Assembly (NCBI GenBank): GCA_963816795.1
Contig: CAWFLT010000006.1
Location: 62,001-126,000 of the forward strand
Direction of reading: 5' to 3'
Length of the DNA: 64,000 nt
From: CAWFLT01 sp963816795
GTDB taxonomy: Bacteria > Acidobacteriota > Vicinamibacteria > Vicinamibacterales > SCN-69-37
Each line of letters begins with the position of its first letter. Within the stretch, counting starts at the first letter, position 1. Positions 52,996 to 61,893 of this stretch are shown here, piece by piece. A program made the translations under genes and the position numbers. The notes under the pieces were generated by a model that saw nothing but the letters and a program-made list of their open reading frames with translations, searched no databases and was not told the DNA's origin.

Positions 52996-54229
52996 CTAGT
53001 GGGCACACGGCCTCTCCCGACTCGCCGGCTCCCCGGCCGGCAGCCGGACAAAAAACCGGGCGCCCTGCTCAGGTTGGCTCTCCACCCAGACGTCCCCGCC
53101 ATGGTCGCGGACGATGCCTGAGACGATGCTCAGCCCGAGGCCGGTCCCGACGCCCGGCGGGCGCGTCGTAAAAAAAGGATCGAAGACGCGACCGAGGATC
53201 GCCGGCTCGATCCCATGCCCGGTATCCTCGACTTCGACGCGGACCGTGCCGGAACCAGCGTCAGCAACCCCGCGGATCGCCAGCCGACGCGTCGGCCGCG
53301 CACCGAGCGCGTGTTCCGCATTCAGGACGAGGTTCAGGAACACGTGCCGGATCTGCGGGGCGTCGACGAGCACGAGCGGGAAGTCCGGCGCGAACTCGGT
53401 GCTGACCTCGATGCCGTTGACGCGGAGATCGTGAGCCCGCAAGTCGAGCACCTGTGCGCACAGGAACGAGAGGTCGTGATGGGCGCGGACCGGCTGCTGT
53501 CGCCGGGCGAAGAGCAACAGGTTCCGCACGATCCGCGTCGCGTTTTCCGCTTCGGCCAGGATGCTCGCGACGTCCTCCTGCAAGTGCTTCCCGCGCGGCC
53601 CTCCTCGCCCCCGCCGTGCGACTTGCTGCTGCACGAGCTGCGCGTAGCCCATCACACTTGTCAACGGGTTGTTGAGATCGTGCGCCACGCCGGCGACGAT
53701 CTGACCGAGGGCACTCAGCTTGCCGGCCTCGATCACTTGCTGCCGCGTGGCTCTGCAGGTCGCTTGCGAGCCTGTCGGCGTGAATCGCAGCGCCGAGCTG
53801 ACGGGCCACCGCCGCGATCGCGCCATCGCTTTCATCGGAACATGCCGCCGCGCCGCAGGCGACCACGAGGGCACCGTACGCGAAGTCGTGCGCCATGACA
53901 GGCGCCGCGACGACGTGCCACTGATCTCCTGCCGACCCCCGGACGACATCGCGCTGCGTCAGGACGCGATCGACGATCGGCGCCAGTTCCGTGGCGACGT
54001 CGACTGGCGGGACGCCGGGGAACGCGGCCACGCGGCGCGGCTGCGGTGAGTCTGCGGTGGCGAGGTGGATTTCGACGAGCCGCGCCTCGAGCCGCGAGGC
54101 CACGACCTCCGCGAGCGATCGGAGCACCGGTTCGTCCGGCGCTCGCGAGGACATGAGGCCGGCCGTGTCGGTGAGCAGGCGAAGCGCGCGCCTGGCGCGT
54201 TCGACTGGGCTCGCCCGCGGCCGCGTCAT
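52996..54229 (-). CDS. GAF-domain sensor histidine kinase, one frame break
   Basis: About 410 residues: a GAF-like sensor (ASRLEARLVEIHLATADSPQ, HVVAAPVMAHDFAYGALVVA), then HisKA (GQIVAGVAHDLNNPLTSVMG, phospho-His in AHDLNNP) and HATPase (NLVLNAEHALGA, VEDTGHGIEPAILGRVFDPF, GTGLGLSIVSGIVRDHGG). No membrane helices, so it is cytosolic. Break near 53755 is one extra base. The ATG at 54229 follows GGAGGAG. No response regulator is adjacent, so it is an orphan kinase. Confidence 0.85.
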
Positions 54230-54320
54230 GCGACACTCTCCTCCCTTCCCGGGGCGGCCGTCAACCACGCGGCGGACACGCTGCAGCCGGGCTGGCCTCG
54301 ACCGATAAGACGGCAGATCG

Positions 54321-55271
54321 ATGCCCATTCGTGTCAGTTCGTTCATCGGGGTGGTCGTCGTGGCGGTGGCCGCGGGATGCCGGCTGCCAGCGCCGTACGC
54401 AGTGCCGTCGCTGCCCGGCCTGACCGTTCCCGATCGCGTCTCGGTGCGTTCGGGCGATCGCATCGTCAGCGTCGCTCTCGAGGAGTACGTGACCGGCTCG
54501 GTGCTCGCCGAAGTCACGCCGCTCAACGAGACGCCGGACGCCGTGGCGCGGATTTATGAAGTGCAGGCCGTCGTCGCGCGGACGTACGTCGTCGCGCATC
54601 GCGGCCGGCATCGTGCCGACGGCTTCGACGTCTGCGACACCACCCACTGTCAGTTGTACGACCCGGCGCGCATTCAGACGTCGCGGTTCAGCGCGGCGGC
54701 CGGTACCGCGGTCCGGCGCACGGCCGGTCAGGTCCTCAGCTACGGCCGACGCGCGGCGGACGCGGTGTACCACGCGGACTGCGGTGGCGCGACGACGGAC
54801 GCCGGCAACGTCTGGGGCGGACGCACCGTCCCGTATCTGCAAGGCCTGGCCGACGACGTGCCGGGATCGATCCACCGGGCGTGGACGTTCACCGCGACGA
54901 GCGAGACGGTCCGCGCCGCCCTCAACCGCGACCCCCGCACGGCCGTCGGCACGCGGCTCAGCAACATCGAGGTGCTGCTGCGGGACGCGAGCGGTCGCGC
55001 GACGAGCGTCGTCCTTCGCGGCGAGCGAGAGCGCATCGTGCGCGGCGAAGATCTGCGGGCCGTGCTCAATCGGACGATGGGAGACCGGGGCGTCCAGAGC
55101 ACCAAGTTCAGCGTGACCCGCACCGGCACGTCGTATCGCTTCGATGGCGCCGGGTTCGGTCACGGCGTCGGCCTCTGTCAGGCCGGCGCCGCCGCGCGGG
55201 CGCGGCGCGGAGAGGGACTCGCCGACATACTTCGGGCCTACTTTAAAGACGCGATTCTGGCCCGACAGTAA
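54321..55271 (+). CDS. SpoIID/LytB-domain protein
   Basis: 316 residues. Possible lipobox (VAVAAGC) in the N-terminus. The SpoIID domain has VALEEYVTGSVLAEV, EVQAVVARTYVVAHRGRH, HCQLYDPAR, VYHADCGGATTDAGNVWGG and GAGFGHGVGLCQAGAAARAR. In Bacillus SpoIID is a lytic transglycosylase acting on peptide-free glycan; in Gram-negatives these proteins are probably wall-remodelling enzymes. GATAAG lies 11 bases before the ATG. Confidence 0.88.
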   Translation: MPIRVSSFIGVVVVAVAAGCRLPAPYAVPSLPGLTVPDRVSVRSGDRIVSVALEEYVTGSVLAEVTPLNETPDAVARIYEVQAVVARTYVVAHRGRHRADGFDVCDTTHCQLYDPARIQTSRFSAAAGTAVRRTAGQVLSYGRRAADAVYHADCGGATTDAGNVWGGRTVPYLQGLADDVPGSIHRAWTFTATSETVRAALNRDPRTAVGTRLSNIEVLLRDASGRATSVVLRGERERIVRGEDLRAVLNRTMGDRGVQSTKFSVTRTGTSYRFDGAGFGHGVGLCQAGAAARARRGEGLADILRAYFKDAILARQ

Positions 55272-55280
55272 ACAAGAGCT

Positions 55281-55620
55281 TCGCAGACACCCGCCCGAGC
55301 GCGGGGGTGGGGTCCCCGCTGCGACACCGCGAAGCGCTCAGCGCTGAGCGCCCGAGGCGCGGGGGTGGGGTCCCCGCTGCGACACCGCGAAGTGCGTGAG
55401 CGCTGAGCGCTCGAGGCGTGGGTGGGGCCCCGCTGCGACACCGCGAAGTGCGTGAGCGCTCGAGCTGCCCGCTAACGCCTTCAGGCGTGGGGCCCCACCC
55501 CCACGCTCGGACGCTCGGGGCTCGCTACGCTCGCTCCCTCGCGGTGTCCGTGGGCCTCAGTCCCGAGATCTTCTCCGTGCTCTCTAGCTCTTCTCCGTGT
55601 CCTCGCTCTTCCCCGGTGTC
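55281..55620. repeat. 58-base tandem repeat plus dispersed GC-rich element
   Basis: Three copies of a 57-58 base unit (core GGGGTGGGGTCCCCGCTGCG then ACACCGCGAAG) begin near 55303, 55361 and 55419. An inverted element with GCGTGGGGCCCCACCCCCAC, CGGACGCTCGGGGCTCGC and CTCTAGCTCTTCTCCGTG at 55490-55615 matches the ffh-rpsP repeat at 18.6 kb. This explains the 390 bases without a gene. TAGAAT at 55626-55631 is a likely -10 for the sigma gene. Confidence 0.75.
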
Positions 55621-55664
55621 GCTGCTAGAATTGGGTGAGGTAAACGGTCGCCCATCCCCGCCGT

Positions 55665-56339
55665 ATGAACATGTCAGGAGCCAGTGCCCCACCGGTGATC
55701 GCCAGAGAAGCCGACGCCCGCGTGGCCGTGGACGTCAAGGCCCTTCAGGCCGCTGGGCGGCTCGATGATGCACGGGAGCGGTTTTCCGAGCTCATCGTGC
55801 GCCATCAGCGGCGGGCGACGCGCATTGCGTTTCATTACCTGCGCGATGCGGCAGATGCCGACGAGGCGGTACAGGACGCGTTCGTCAAGGCGTACACGCA
55901 CTTGGGAACGTTCCGCGAAGAGCTGCCCTTTGAGGTGTGGTTCACTCGCATCCTGATCAACGGGTGCCTCGACCGCTTGAAGCAACGGCGGCGGCGGGAG
56001 AAATGGATTGCGCCACCAACGGTGGATCCGAGTGGCGTCGAGCGGAATCCGGCCGATTACGTGCCGGCGAAAGGGCCGAGTCCTGAGGAGCAGCTGCTCT
56101 CGAGCGAGCGCCGCCGTCAGTTGACCGAGGCGCTCTCGCAGTTGCCGGAACGGCAGCGACTGGTGTTCATGCTGAGTCACTTTGAGGGCCGATCGTCGCG
56201 CGAAGTCAGCACGATGACGGGCCTCAACGAATCGACCGTTCGTGTGCATTTGTTCAGGGCGATCAGGCGATTGCGCGGGCTGCTCGCGCGAGCACCGGCC
56301 GCCCGGCCCGACAGGAGGGTGAGTCGTGCGGCTCATTGA
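55665..56339 (+). CDS. ECF-type RNA polymerase sigma factor
   Basis: 224 residues. Region 2: ARERFSELIVRHQRRATRIA, DAADADEAVQDAFVKAYTHL, FEVWFTRILINGCLDRLKQR. Region 4: LPERQRLVFMLSHFEGRSSR, EVSTMTGLNESTVRVHLFRA. A short basic tail follows. It overlaps the anti-sigma gene by 14 bases, so both are translated together. Confidence 0.93.
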   Translation: MNMSGASAPPVIAREADARVAVDVKALQAAGRLDDARERFSELIVRHQRRATRIAFHYLRDAADADEAVQDAFVKAYTHLGTFREELPFEVWFTRILINGCLDRLKQRRRREKWIAPPTVDPSGVERNPADYVPAKGPSPEEQLLSSERRRQLTEALSQLPERQRLVFMLSHFEGRSSREVSTMTGLNESTVRVHLFRAIRRLRGLLARAPAARPDRRVSRAAH

Positions 56340-56919
56340 TTCGGTATTTCGCCAGGGGCATCTCGCGGAGGCCGCCCTCATCGAAGCGGTCATGACCGGT
56401 GAGCGTCCCCACCACCTCGAGCGCTGTGAGATCTGCGCCGACCGGGCGGTCGAGCTGGGCCGCTGGCTGGACGACGCACGGACGCTCGGCGTCGAAGCCG
56501 CAGAGGCCGCCTTTCCGCCTGAGCGACTGGCCGCCCAGCAGGCGCAGATCCTGCGAAAGCTCGAGCAGATCGATCAGCCGTCGCGCGTGATTGCCTTCCC
56601 GAACCCCCCTCAGTGGCGGCTCGATGGCCGGGAGGCTGGCGGACGGCGCGTGGCCGCCTCGTGGGTCGGGATCGCGGCCGCCGCGGGCCTGATCATCGGC
56701 GTCGCCGGTGGGCAGATCACGGCCCGGCTCGGTACCCGGCAGGCGCCGCCGCCCGCCACCGTCGCCCAATCCGTACCGGCAGCCGCAGTCGCCGATGAGG
56801 TTGCGGCGGCTCCCGTGGATTCGTCGCTGCTCGAACAGGACTTCGACACGATTCAATTGAAGGCGGTCGAGGCCATCGACGACCTGACGCCAAGGATGAC
56901 GGCCCGGGCCGGGGGCTGA
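56326..56919 (+). CDS. Zinc-binding anti-sigma factor
   Basis: 197 residues from a GTG. The N-terminal HHLERCEICADRAVEL is an HxxxCxxC zinc-binding anti-sigma motif. After it come a charged linker, a membrane helix (VAASWVGIAAAAGLIIGVAG), and a short periplasmic tail. It likely holds the overlapping sigma factor at the membrane until a signal releases it. Its stop overlaps the ispH ATG by one base. Confidence 0.85.
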   Translation: MRLIDSVFRQGHLAEAALIEAVMTGERPHHLERCEICADRAVELGRWLDDARTLGVEAAEAAFPPERLAAQQAQILRKLEQIDQPSRVIAFPNPPQWRLDGREAGGRRVAASWVGIAAAAGLIIGVAGGQITARLGTRQAPPPATVAQSVPAAAVADEVAAAPVDSSLLEQDFDTIQLKAVEAIDDLTPRMTARAGG

Positions 56920-58178
56920 TGCCCTCACTGATCTTTCGCAAGGGCCTCGACCTGAAGGAGGCCGTCGCCGGCGAGCTGGCGGCGGCATACGACAGCGCCA
57001 TCGTCGATGAGGTCCGCGCCGCCGGGTTCGTCCGGCGCGCCGGCCGCCTCACGATCCACCTCGCCCAGGAGTTCGGCTTCTGCTACGGCGTCGATCGCGC
57101 GGTGGACTACGCGTATCAGACGCGCAAGCGGTTTCCCGACCGGCGGGTCCTTCTGACCGGCGAAATCATTCACAACCCGCACGTCAACGACCGGTTGCGC
57201 GCCCAGGGTATCCACATCCTCACTGACCCCGGTGAAGATCGCGACACGCTCGGGCCGAGCGACGTGGTCATCCTCCCGGCCTTCGGCGTCTCGATCGCCG
57301 ACCTGGCCGACCTCGAGCGCCGCGGCTGCACGCTGGTCGACACCACGTGCGGATCGGTCCTCAACGTCTGGAAGAACGTCCGGCGCTACGCGCAGGACGG
57401 CTTCACCTCGGTGATTCACGGCAAGGTCCATCACGAGGAGACGCAGGCGACCGCGTCCCAGGCGACGCAGTTTCCCGGCGGTCATTTTCTCGTGGTCCGC
57501 GACGAGGAAGAGGCGTCGGTCGCGTGCGACTTCATTCGCCACGGCGGCGACGCGGCTGGGTTCATCGCGCGGTTCGGCCAGGTCGCCTCTTCCGGGTTCG
57601 ATCCGGCCGTCCACCTGGAGCGGGTCGGCTGCGCCAACCAGACGACCATGCTGATGAGCGAGTCGCTGAAAATCGGCGAGATGTTCCGCGACGCCATGCG
57701 CGAACGGTACGGCGACGGCGAGCTGGCCACGCGGTTCAGGGCCTTCGACACCATCTGCAGCGCGACGCAGGAGCGTCAGGACGCCGTCGTCTCGCTCCTC
57801 GACGCCCAGCCAATCGATCTGACGGTCGTCATTGGCGGCTACAACAGCAGTAACACGTGCAATCTGGCCCGCATCTGCGCCGAGCGCGTGCCGACGTTCC
57901 ACATCGCGGAGCCGGATTGCCTGGCCTCCGCCGACGAGATCCGCCACCGCCCGATCGGCGCGCCCTCGACCGCCAGCGTGCCGGAACAGATCACCCGGAA
58001 CTGGCTGCCAGCCGGCCCGATCGCCCTCGGCCTGACGGCCGGCGCTTCCACGCCCAACAACGTCGTCGGGCAGGTGATCCAGCGCCTCGAATCGTTCGTC
58101 AAGAACACGCTGATCAGGCCAAGGCCAAGGGCCCAGGGCTCAAGTTTCGCGGCGAACTCCAGTGTGAAAAAACTGTGA
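56919..58178 (+). CDS. ispH: 4-hydroxy-3-methylbut-2-enyl diphosphate reductase, long form
   Basis: 419 residues, about 100 more than E. coli IspH. The three iron-sulfur cysteines are in EFGFCYGVDRAVDYAY, VGCANQTTMLMSES and YNSSNTCNLARICAERV. TGEIIHNPHVNDRL, DTTCGSVLNVWKNV, VHHEETQATASQA and TAGASTPNNVVGQVI are conserved. It makes IPP and DMAPP in the MEP pathway. The long form is typical of plants and cyanobacteria and also occurs in some other bacteria. The last 20 residues (RPRPRAQGSSFA...) come from an AAGGCC word array. Confidence 0.95.
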   Translation: MPSLIFRKGLDLKEAVAGELAAAYDSAIVDEVRAAGFVRRAGRLTIHLAQEFGFCYGVDRAVDYAYQTRKRFPDRRVLLTGEIIHNPHVNDRLRAQGIHILTDPGEDRDTLGPSDVVILPAFGVSIADLADLERRGCTLVDTTCGSVLNVWKNVRRYAQDGFTSVIHGKVHHEETQATASQATQFPGGHFLVVRDEEEASVACDFIRHGGDAAGFIARFGQVASSGFDPAVHLERVGCANQTTMLMSESLKIGEMFRDAMRERYGDGELATRFRAFDTICSATQERQDAVVSLLDAQPIDLTVVIGGYNSSNTCNLARICAERVPTFHIAEPDCLASADEIRHRPIGAPSTASVPEQITRNWLPAGPIALGLTAGASTPNNVVGQVIQRLESFVKNTLIRPRPRAQGSSFAANSSVKKL

Positions 58179-58217
58179 CAGGGACGCTTGGGCTTAGCCT
58201 TGGGCCTTGGTGGCCCG
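58113..58217. repeat. AAGGCC word arrays, inverted, at the ispH 3' end
   Basis: Left arm AGGCCAAGGCCAAGGGCCC (from 58117) lies inside the ispH reading frame. Right arm TTGGGCTTAGCCTTGGGCCT (from 58188) lies after the stop. The arms can pair across about 50 bases. Same word family as 16.3 kb. Confidence 0.65.
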
Positions 58218-58291
58218 AGTTGGGGGCGCTGAGCCCTCCGGGACGCCCCCGTCCCGTAAACGCCGCCCGCCCCTGAGGCGTAAACCCTCAC

Positions 58292-58900
58292 GTGAGCGCA
58301 CTGCATCCCCGATTCAGCTACCCGGCCGCCGCGTTTGGGCTGGCCCTCCTGATCGCGGTGCCGACGGGAGGCACCGCCCTGCACTCCGCGACCCAGGCCG
58401 GAACGCGGCCGACGGCGACTGGCCAGACGCAGGTCCAGACCCCGGCCCCTGTCCCGAATGGCCAACGTCCTGCGGGCGCGTCTCGGCCCTTCGAGTGGGA
58501 GTGGTGGAAGGACGCGGACGTCCAGAAAGCGCTGGCGCTGAGCGAGTCGAAGGTGAAGAATATCAGCCGGATTTTCGATGAGCGCGCCCGGCGAGTCCGC
58601 CCGACCTTTGAAAAGTACGAGACTGAAAAAGCCGAATTGGACCGGCTGGCAGCTGAACGAAAAATCAGCGTTGAAGAATTCACGCTGCACGTGACCCAAG
58701 TCGAGGCGCTCCGCTCGGAGCTCAACAAGAGCCGGACGATCATGAACTATCGGATCCTTCGTGAGTTGACGCCCGAACAGAATCAGAAGCTCAAGGAAAT
58801 CGCAGATCAGCGGTGGAACCCGCGCAACGGCGCGCGGCGGCCGCGGAGCTCAGCCGCATCGATAGTTCGTCTCCGTTCGTCTAAGGACGTTGCGGCGTAG
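58292..58900 (+). CDS. Spy/CpxP-like periplasmic protein
   Basis: 202 residues from a GTG. Signal peptide (AAAFGLALLIAVPTGGTA), Pro-rich linker, then a helical LTxxQ-type domain: WWKDADVQKALALSESKVKN, RRVRPTFEKYETEKAELDRL, RELTPEQNQKLKEIADQRWN. Spy-like proteins bind unfolded envelope proteins or metals. Just upstream of the efflux genes and in the same direction, it suggests an envelope-stress role for the cluster. Confidence 0.75.
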   Translation: MSALHPRFSYPAAAFGLALLIAVPTGGTALHSATQAGTRPTATGQTQVQTPAPVPNGQRPAGASRPFEWEWWKDADVQKALALSESKVKNISRIFDERARRVRPTFEKYETEKAELDRLAAERKISVEEFTLHVTQVEALRSELNKSRTIMNYRILRELTPEQNQKLKEIADQRWNPRNGARRPRSSAASIVRLRSSKDVAA

Positions 58901-58940
58901 CGCGCTTCCGCGCTGCCGCCTTTCTCTGGAGTAGTGCACG

Positions 58941-60572
58941 ATGGTCAGGACTTTGCGAAATATCACCCTGTGGACGTTTGCCGTTGCGATCACCGCCATG
59001 GCGGGCGTCTCCGCGCAGCAGGCGGCGCCGGCCGGCTTGCCGGCGGCGGCGCCGCAACAGGCGCCCACGATCGACACCTATGTGGTCGGCCAGGCGAAAC
59101 CGCCGGAAACGCCGGGCACGCAGATGATGGACCTGACGCTCGAACAGGCGATGCAGCGCGCGCTCGACAAGAACATCGATCTGCAGGTCGCGCGGGTCAA
59201 TCCGCTGATTCAGGACTACAACCTGGTGACGGCGCGCGCGGCGTTCAAGCCGACGCTCTCCGCGTCGTTCAACCAGAACCGCTCGTCGTCGGTGACCACG
59301 AGCGCCCTCGACAACGTCGGCACGACGCTGACGAACTCGTCGCAGGCCTACAACGGGTCGTTGAACCAGTTGCTGCCGTGGTACGGCGGTCAGCTCGGCG
59401 TCAGCTTCAGCAACGGCCGCTCGGCGTCGAACAGCTTGAACAACCTGCGCAACCCCAGCTACTCGTCGCAGGTCCGCGCCAACTACTCGATGCCGCTGCT
59501 CGCCAACTTCAAGATCGACAACCAGCGCAACGCGCTGCGGACGCAGACGGTGCAGCGCCAGATCAGCGACCTGCAGTTGCAGAGCACGATCGAGAACACG
59601 AAATCGCAGGTCAGGCAGGGGTACTGGAACCTGAAGGCCTCGATTGAGGCGATCGAGATTCAGAAGCGCTCGCTCGATCTCGCCCGGCGATCGCTGGCCG
59701 ACACGAACATTCGGGTCGAGATCGGCACGCTGGCGCCGATCGACGCGGTCAACTTCGAAACGCAGGTCGCGAGCGCCGAACAGCAGCTGCTCGCCGCGCA
59801 GATCGCCTGGACGACGCAGGAGCTGTCGTTCAAGCGGCTCATCGTGAGCGGCCCGGACGACGAGCTCTACAAGATGACGATCAACCCGCTCGACGGTCCA
59901 GGCTTCGGCGAGCAGAAGGTCGACATCACGGCGGCCGTCCAGACGGCGCTGGCCAACCGGACGGACATCGACATCGCCCGCAAGAACCTCCAGGTCAGCA
60001 CGTTGAACCTGGAAGTGACGAAGAACAACATCCTGCCGGGCCTCAATCTCACGGGCAGCTACACGCTGAGCGGCACGGGCGGCCCACAGTACGAGCTGAA
60101 CCGGCAAACGAACATCCGCACCCAGCTGGCGGACGGCGGTTACTTCGACGCGTTTCGCGGCATCGGCTCGTTCGACACGCCGGCGTGGACCATGGGCCTC
60201 ACGTTCAACTACCCGCTCGGCATGGCCTCGGCCAAAGCCGCGCTCGCGCGCGCCGAACTGACGATGCAACAGCAGCAGACGAACCTCAAGTCGACCGAGC
60301 TCAGCATCAGCACACAGGTCACGCAGGCGGGCTTGAACGTGCAGAACACCTATCTGCAGTTCATGGCGGCGCGCAAGACCCGTGAGGCGCGTGAGAAGAA
60401 CACGGCCGCCGTGCAGACACGGTTCGACAACGGCATGGCGACCAACTTCGAGGTCGTGACCGAGCAGCAGAACCTGACGCAGGCCCGGCTGAGCGAGCTG
60501 ACCGCGATTCTGCGGTACATCAATGCCGTGGCCGAGTTCGACCGCGTGCAGCGCGTGGGCGGCGGTTCGTAG
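58941..60572 (+). CDS. TolC-family outer-membrane efflux protein
   Basis: 543 residues with signal peptide (TLWTFAVAITAMAGVSAQ). Two OEP repeats: LTLEQAMQRALDKNIDLQVA, ENTKSQVRQGYWNLKASIEA, LADTNIRVEIGTLAPIDAVN, and VTQAGLNVQNTYLQFMAARK, VQTRFDNGMATNFEVV. It forms the outer channel for the adaptor and RND pump downstream. GGAG lies before the ATG. Confidence 0.92.
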   Translation: MVRTLRNITLWTFAVAITAMAGVSAQQAAPAGLPAAAPQQAPTIDTYVVGQAKPPETPGTQMMDLTLEQAMQRALDKNIDLQVARVNPLIQDYNLVTARAAFKPTLSASFNQNRSSSVTTSALDNVGTTLTNSSQAYNGSLNQLLPWYGGQLGVSFSNGRSASNSLNNLRNPSYSSQVRANYSMPLLANFKIDNQRNALRTQTVQRQISDLQLQSTIENTKSQVRQGYWNLKASIEAIEIQKRSLDLARRSLADTNIRVEIGTLAPIDAVNFETQVASAEQQLLAAQIAWTTQELSFKRLIVSGPDDELYKMTINPLDGPGFGEQKVDITAAVQTALANRTDIDIARKNLQVSTLNLEVTKNNILPGLNLTGSYTLSGTGGPQYELNRQTNIRTQLADGGYFDAFRGIGSFDTPAWTMGLTFNYPLGMASAKAALARAELTMQQQQTNLKSTELSISTQVTQAGLNVQNTYLQFMAARKTREAREKNTAAVQTRFDNGMATNFEVVTEQQNLTQARLSELTAILRYINAVAEFDRVQRVGGGS

Positions 60573-60579
60573 GCGTCTA

Positions 60580-61837
60580 TGCGAAAAGTCATCGCCGTCG
60601 TCGTCGTCCTGGTCGCCATCGCCGGCGGCGCCTGGTACTACCGGAACGGGAGCAACCCGGGCGCGGCGGCCGCGTCGGGCCCGCCCGCCGGAGCCCGGGC
60701 GCGCCGGGCGGCGGCGGCAGAGGCGGCGGTGGCGGGCGCGGCCTGATGACCGTCGAAACCGCGCCGACCACTCGTCAGGACGTCGTCGACTACATCACGG
60801 CCGTCGGCAACCTGGTCGGCCAGCTCACGGTCGACATCCAGCCCCGCGTCGGCGGCCGGGTCGAGGCGATGAGCGTCAAGCTCGGCGATCGGGTCACCAA
60901 GGGCCAGCAGATCGCGAAGATCGAAGACCGCGAGCTGCTCGAGCAGATTCGGCAGGTCCAGGCGAACCTCGACGTCAACAAGGCGACGGTCGTCAACCGC
61001 GAGAGCGACGAGAAGGTCGCGGCCAGCGTGCTTGGCGCGCAACCAGGCGAGCTACGACCGCGGCCTGGTGGCGAAGCAGGTGCTCGAAGACGCCGAGGCG
61101 CGCCACAACGCGGCGGCCGCGCAGGTCAACGTCGCCAAGGCGCAGCTGGCGCAGACGATGGCGCGGATCGACGAGCTGAAGATCACGCTCTCGAACACGA
61201 CGATCAGCTCGCCCGGTCGACGGCTTCGTCAGCCGGCGGCTGCTCGATCCCGGCGCGTTCGCCGGCGCCAACACCGTGATCATGACCGTCGTCGACATCA
61301 GCACGGTGCGGCTCATCACCAATCTCGTGGAGAAGGGCTTCAAGCGCATCGTCCCGGGCGTGGTGGCTGAGGTCTCGGTGGACGCCTTCCAGGGCGAGCA
61401 GTTTCAGGGCGTCGTCAGTCGCGTCGCCCCGGTCTTCGATCCCGCGACGCGCACGGCCTCGATGGAGATCGAGGTCCCGAATCCCGGCTTCCGTCTGAAG
61501 CCCGGCATGTACGCGCGCGTGCGGCTCACGGTCGAGCGTCGGCAGAACGCGCTTGACGGTGCCGCGTGGCGCCGTCGTCGACACCGAAGGCAAGCGCGGC
61601 GTGTTCATGGTCGACAACGCCCAGACGGCACGCTTCCGCGAAGTGCAGACCGGGTTGCAGGACAACGACCGCATCGAGATCCTCGACGGCCTGAGCGACG
61701 GCGAGCGCGTCGTCACGGCCGGGTCGCTGGCGCTGCGCGATGGCGACCGCGTCCAGCTGACGGGCGATCCCGGCGGCAAAGGCGGCAAGGGCGGCCGCGC
61801 CGGCGGACAGGGCGCCAAGGGTGAGGGGAAGAAGTAG
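60580..61837 (+). CDS. RND efflux periplasmic adaptor, four frame breaks
   Basis: N-terminal anchor MRKVIAVVVVLVAIAGGAWY and a Gly-rich linker. Then the HlyD core: YITAVGNLVGQLTVDIQPRV, GGRVEAMSVKLGDRVTKGQQ (lipoyl half), coiled-coil hairpin (YDRGLVAKQVLEDAEARHNA), DGFVSRRLLDPGAF, LVEKGFKRIVPGVVAEVSVD, RLKPGMYARVRLTVERRQ, RGAVVDTEGKRGVFMVDNAQ. Breaks near 60695, 61030, 61215 and 61555 are each one extra base. It links TolC to the RND pump. Confidence 0.88.
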
Positions 61838-61893
61838 CGCAATCGTAGCGCGGCTCGGGTTTCGAGCCGCGTCAGTCTTTGACGGAGTCTTTG

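Noticed and set aside
55281..55480. 58-base tandem units as CRISPR repeats
   Set aside because: Whole units repeat including the would-be spacers, only three copies exist, and no cas genes are present.
58881..60269. 462-codon antisense frame over the tolC-family gene (also those over the secretin, the RND gene and mpl)
   Set aside because: All lie opposite well-supported genes and have Arg/Asp/Gln-rich shadow composition.
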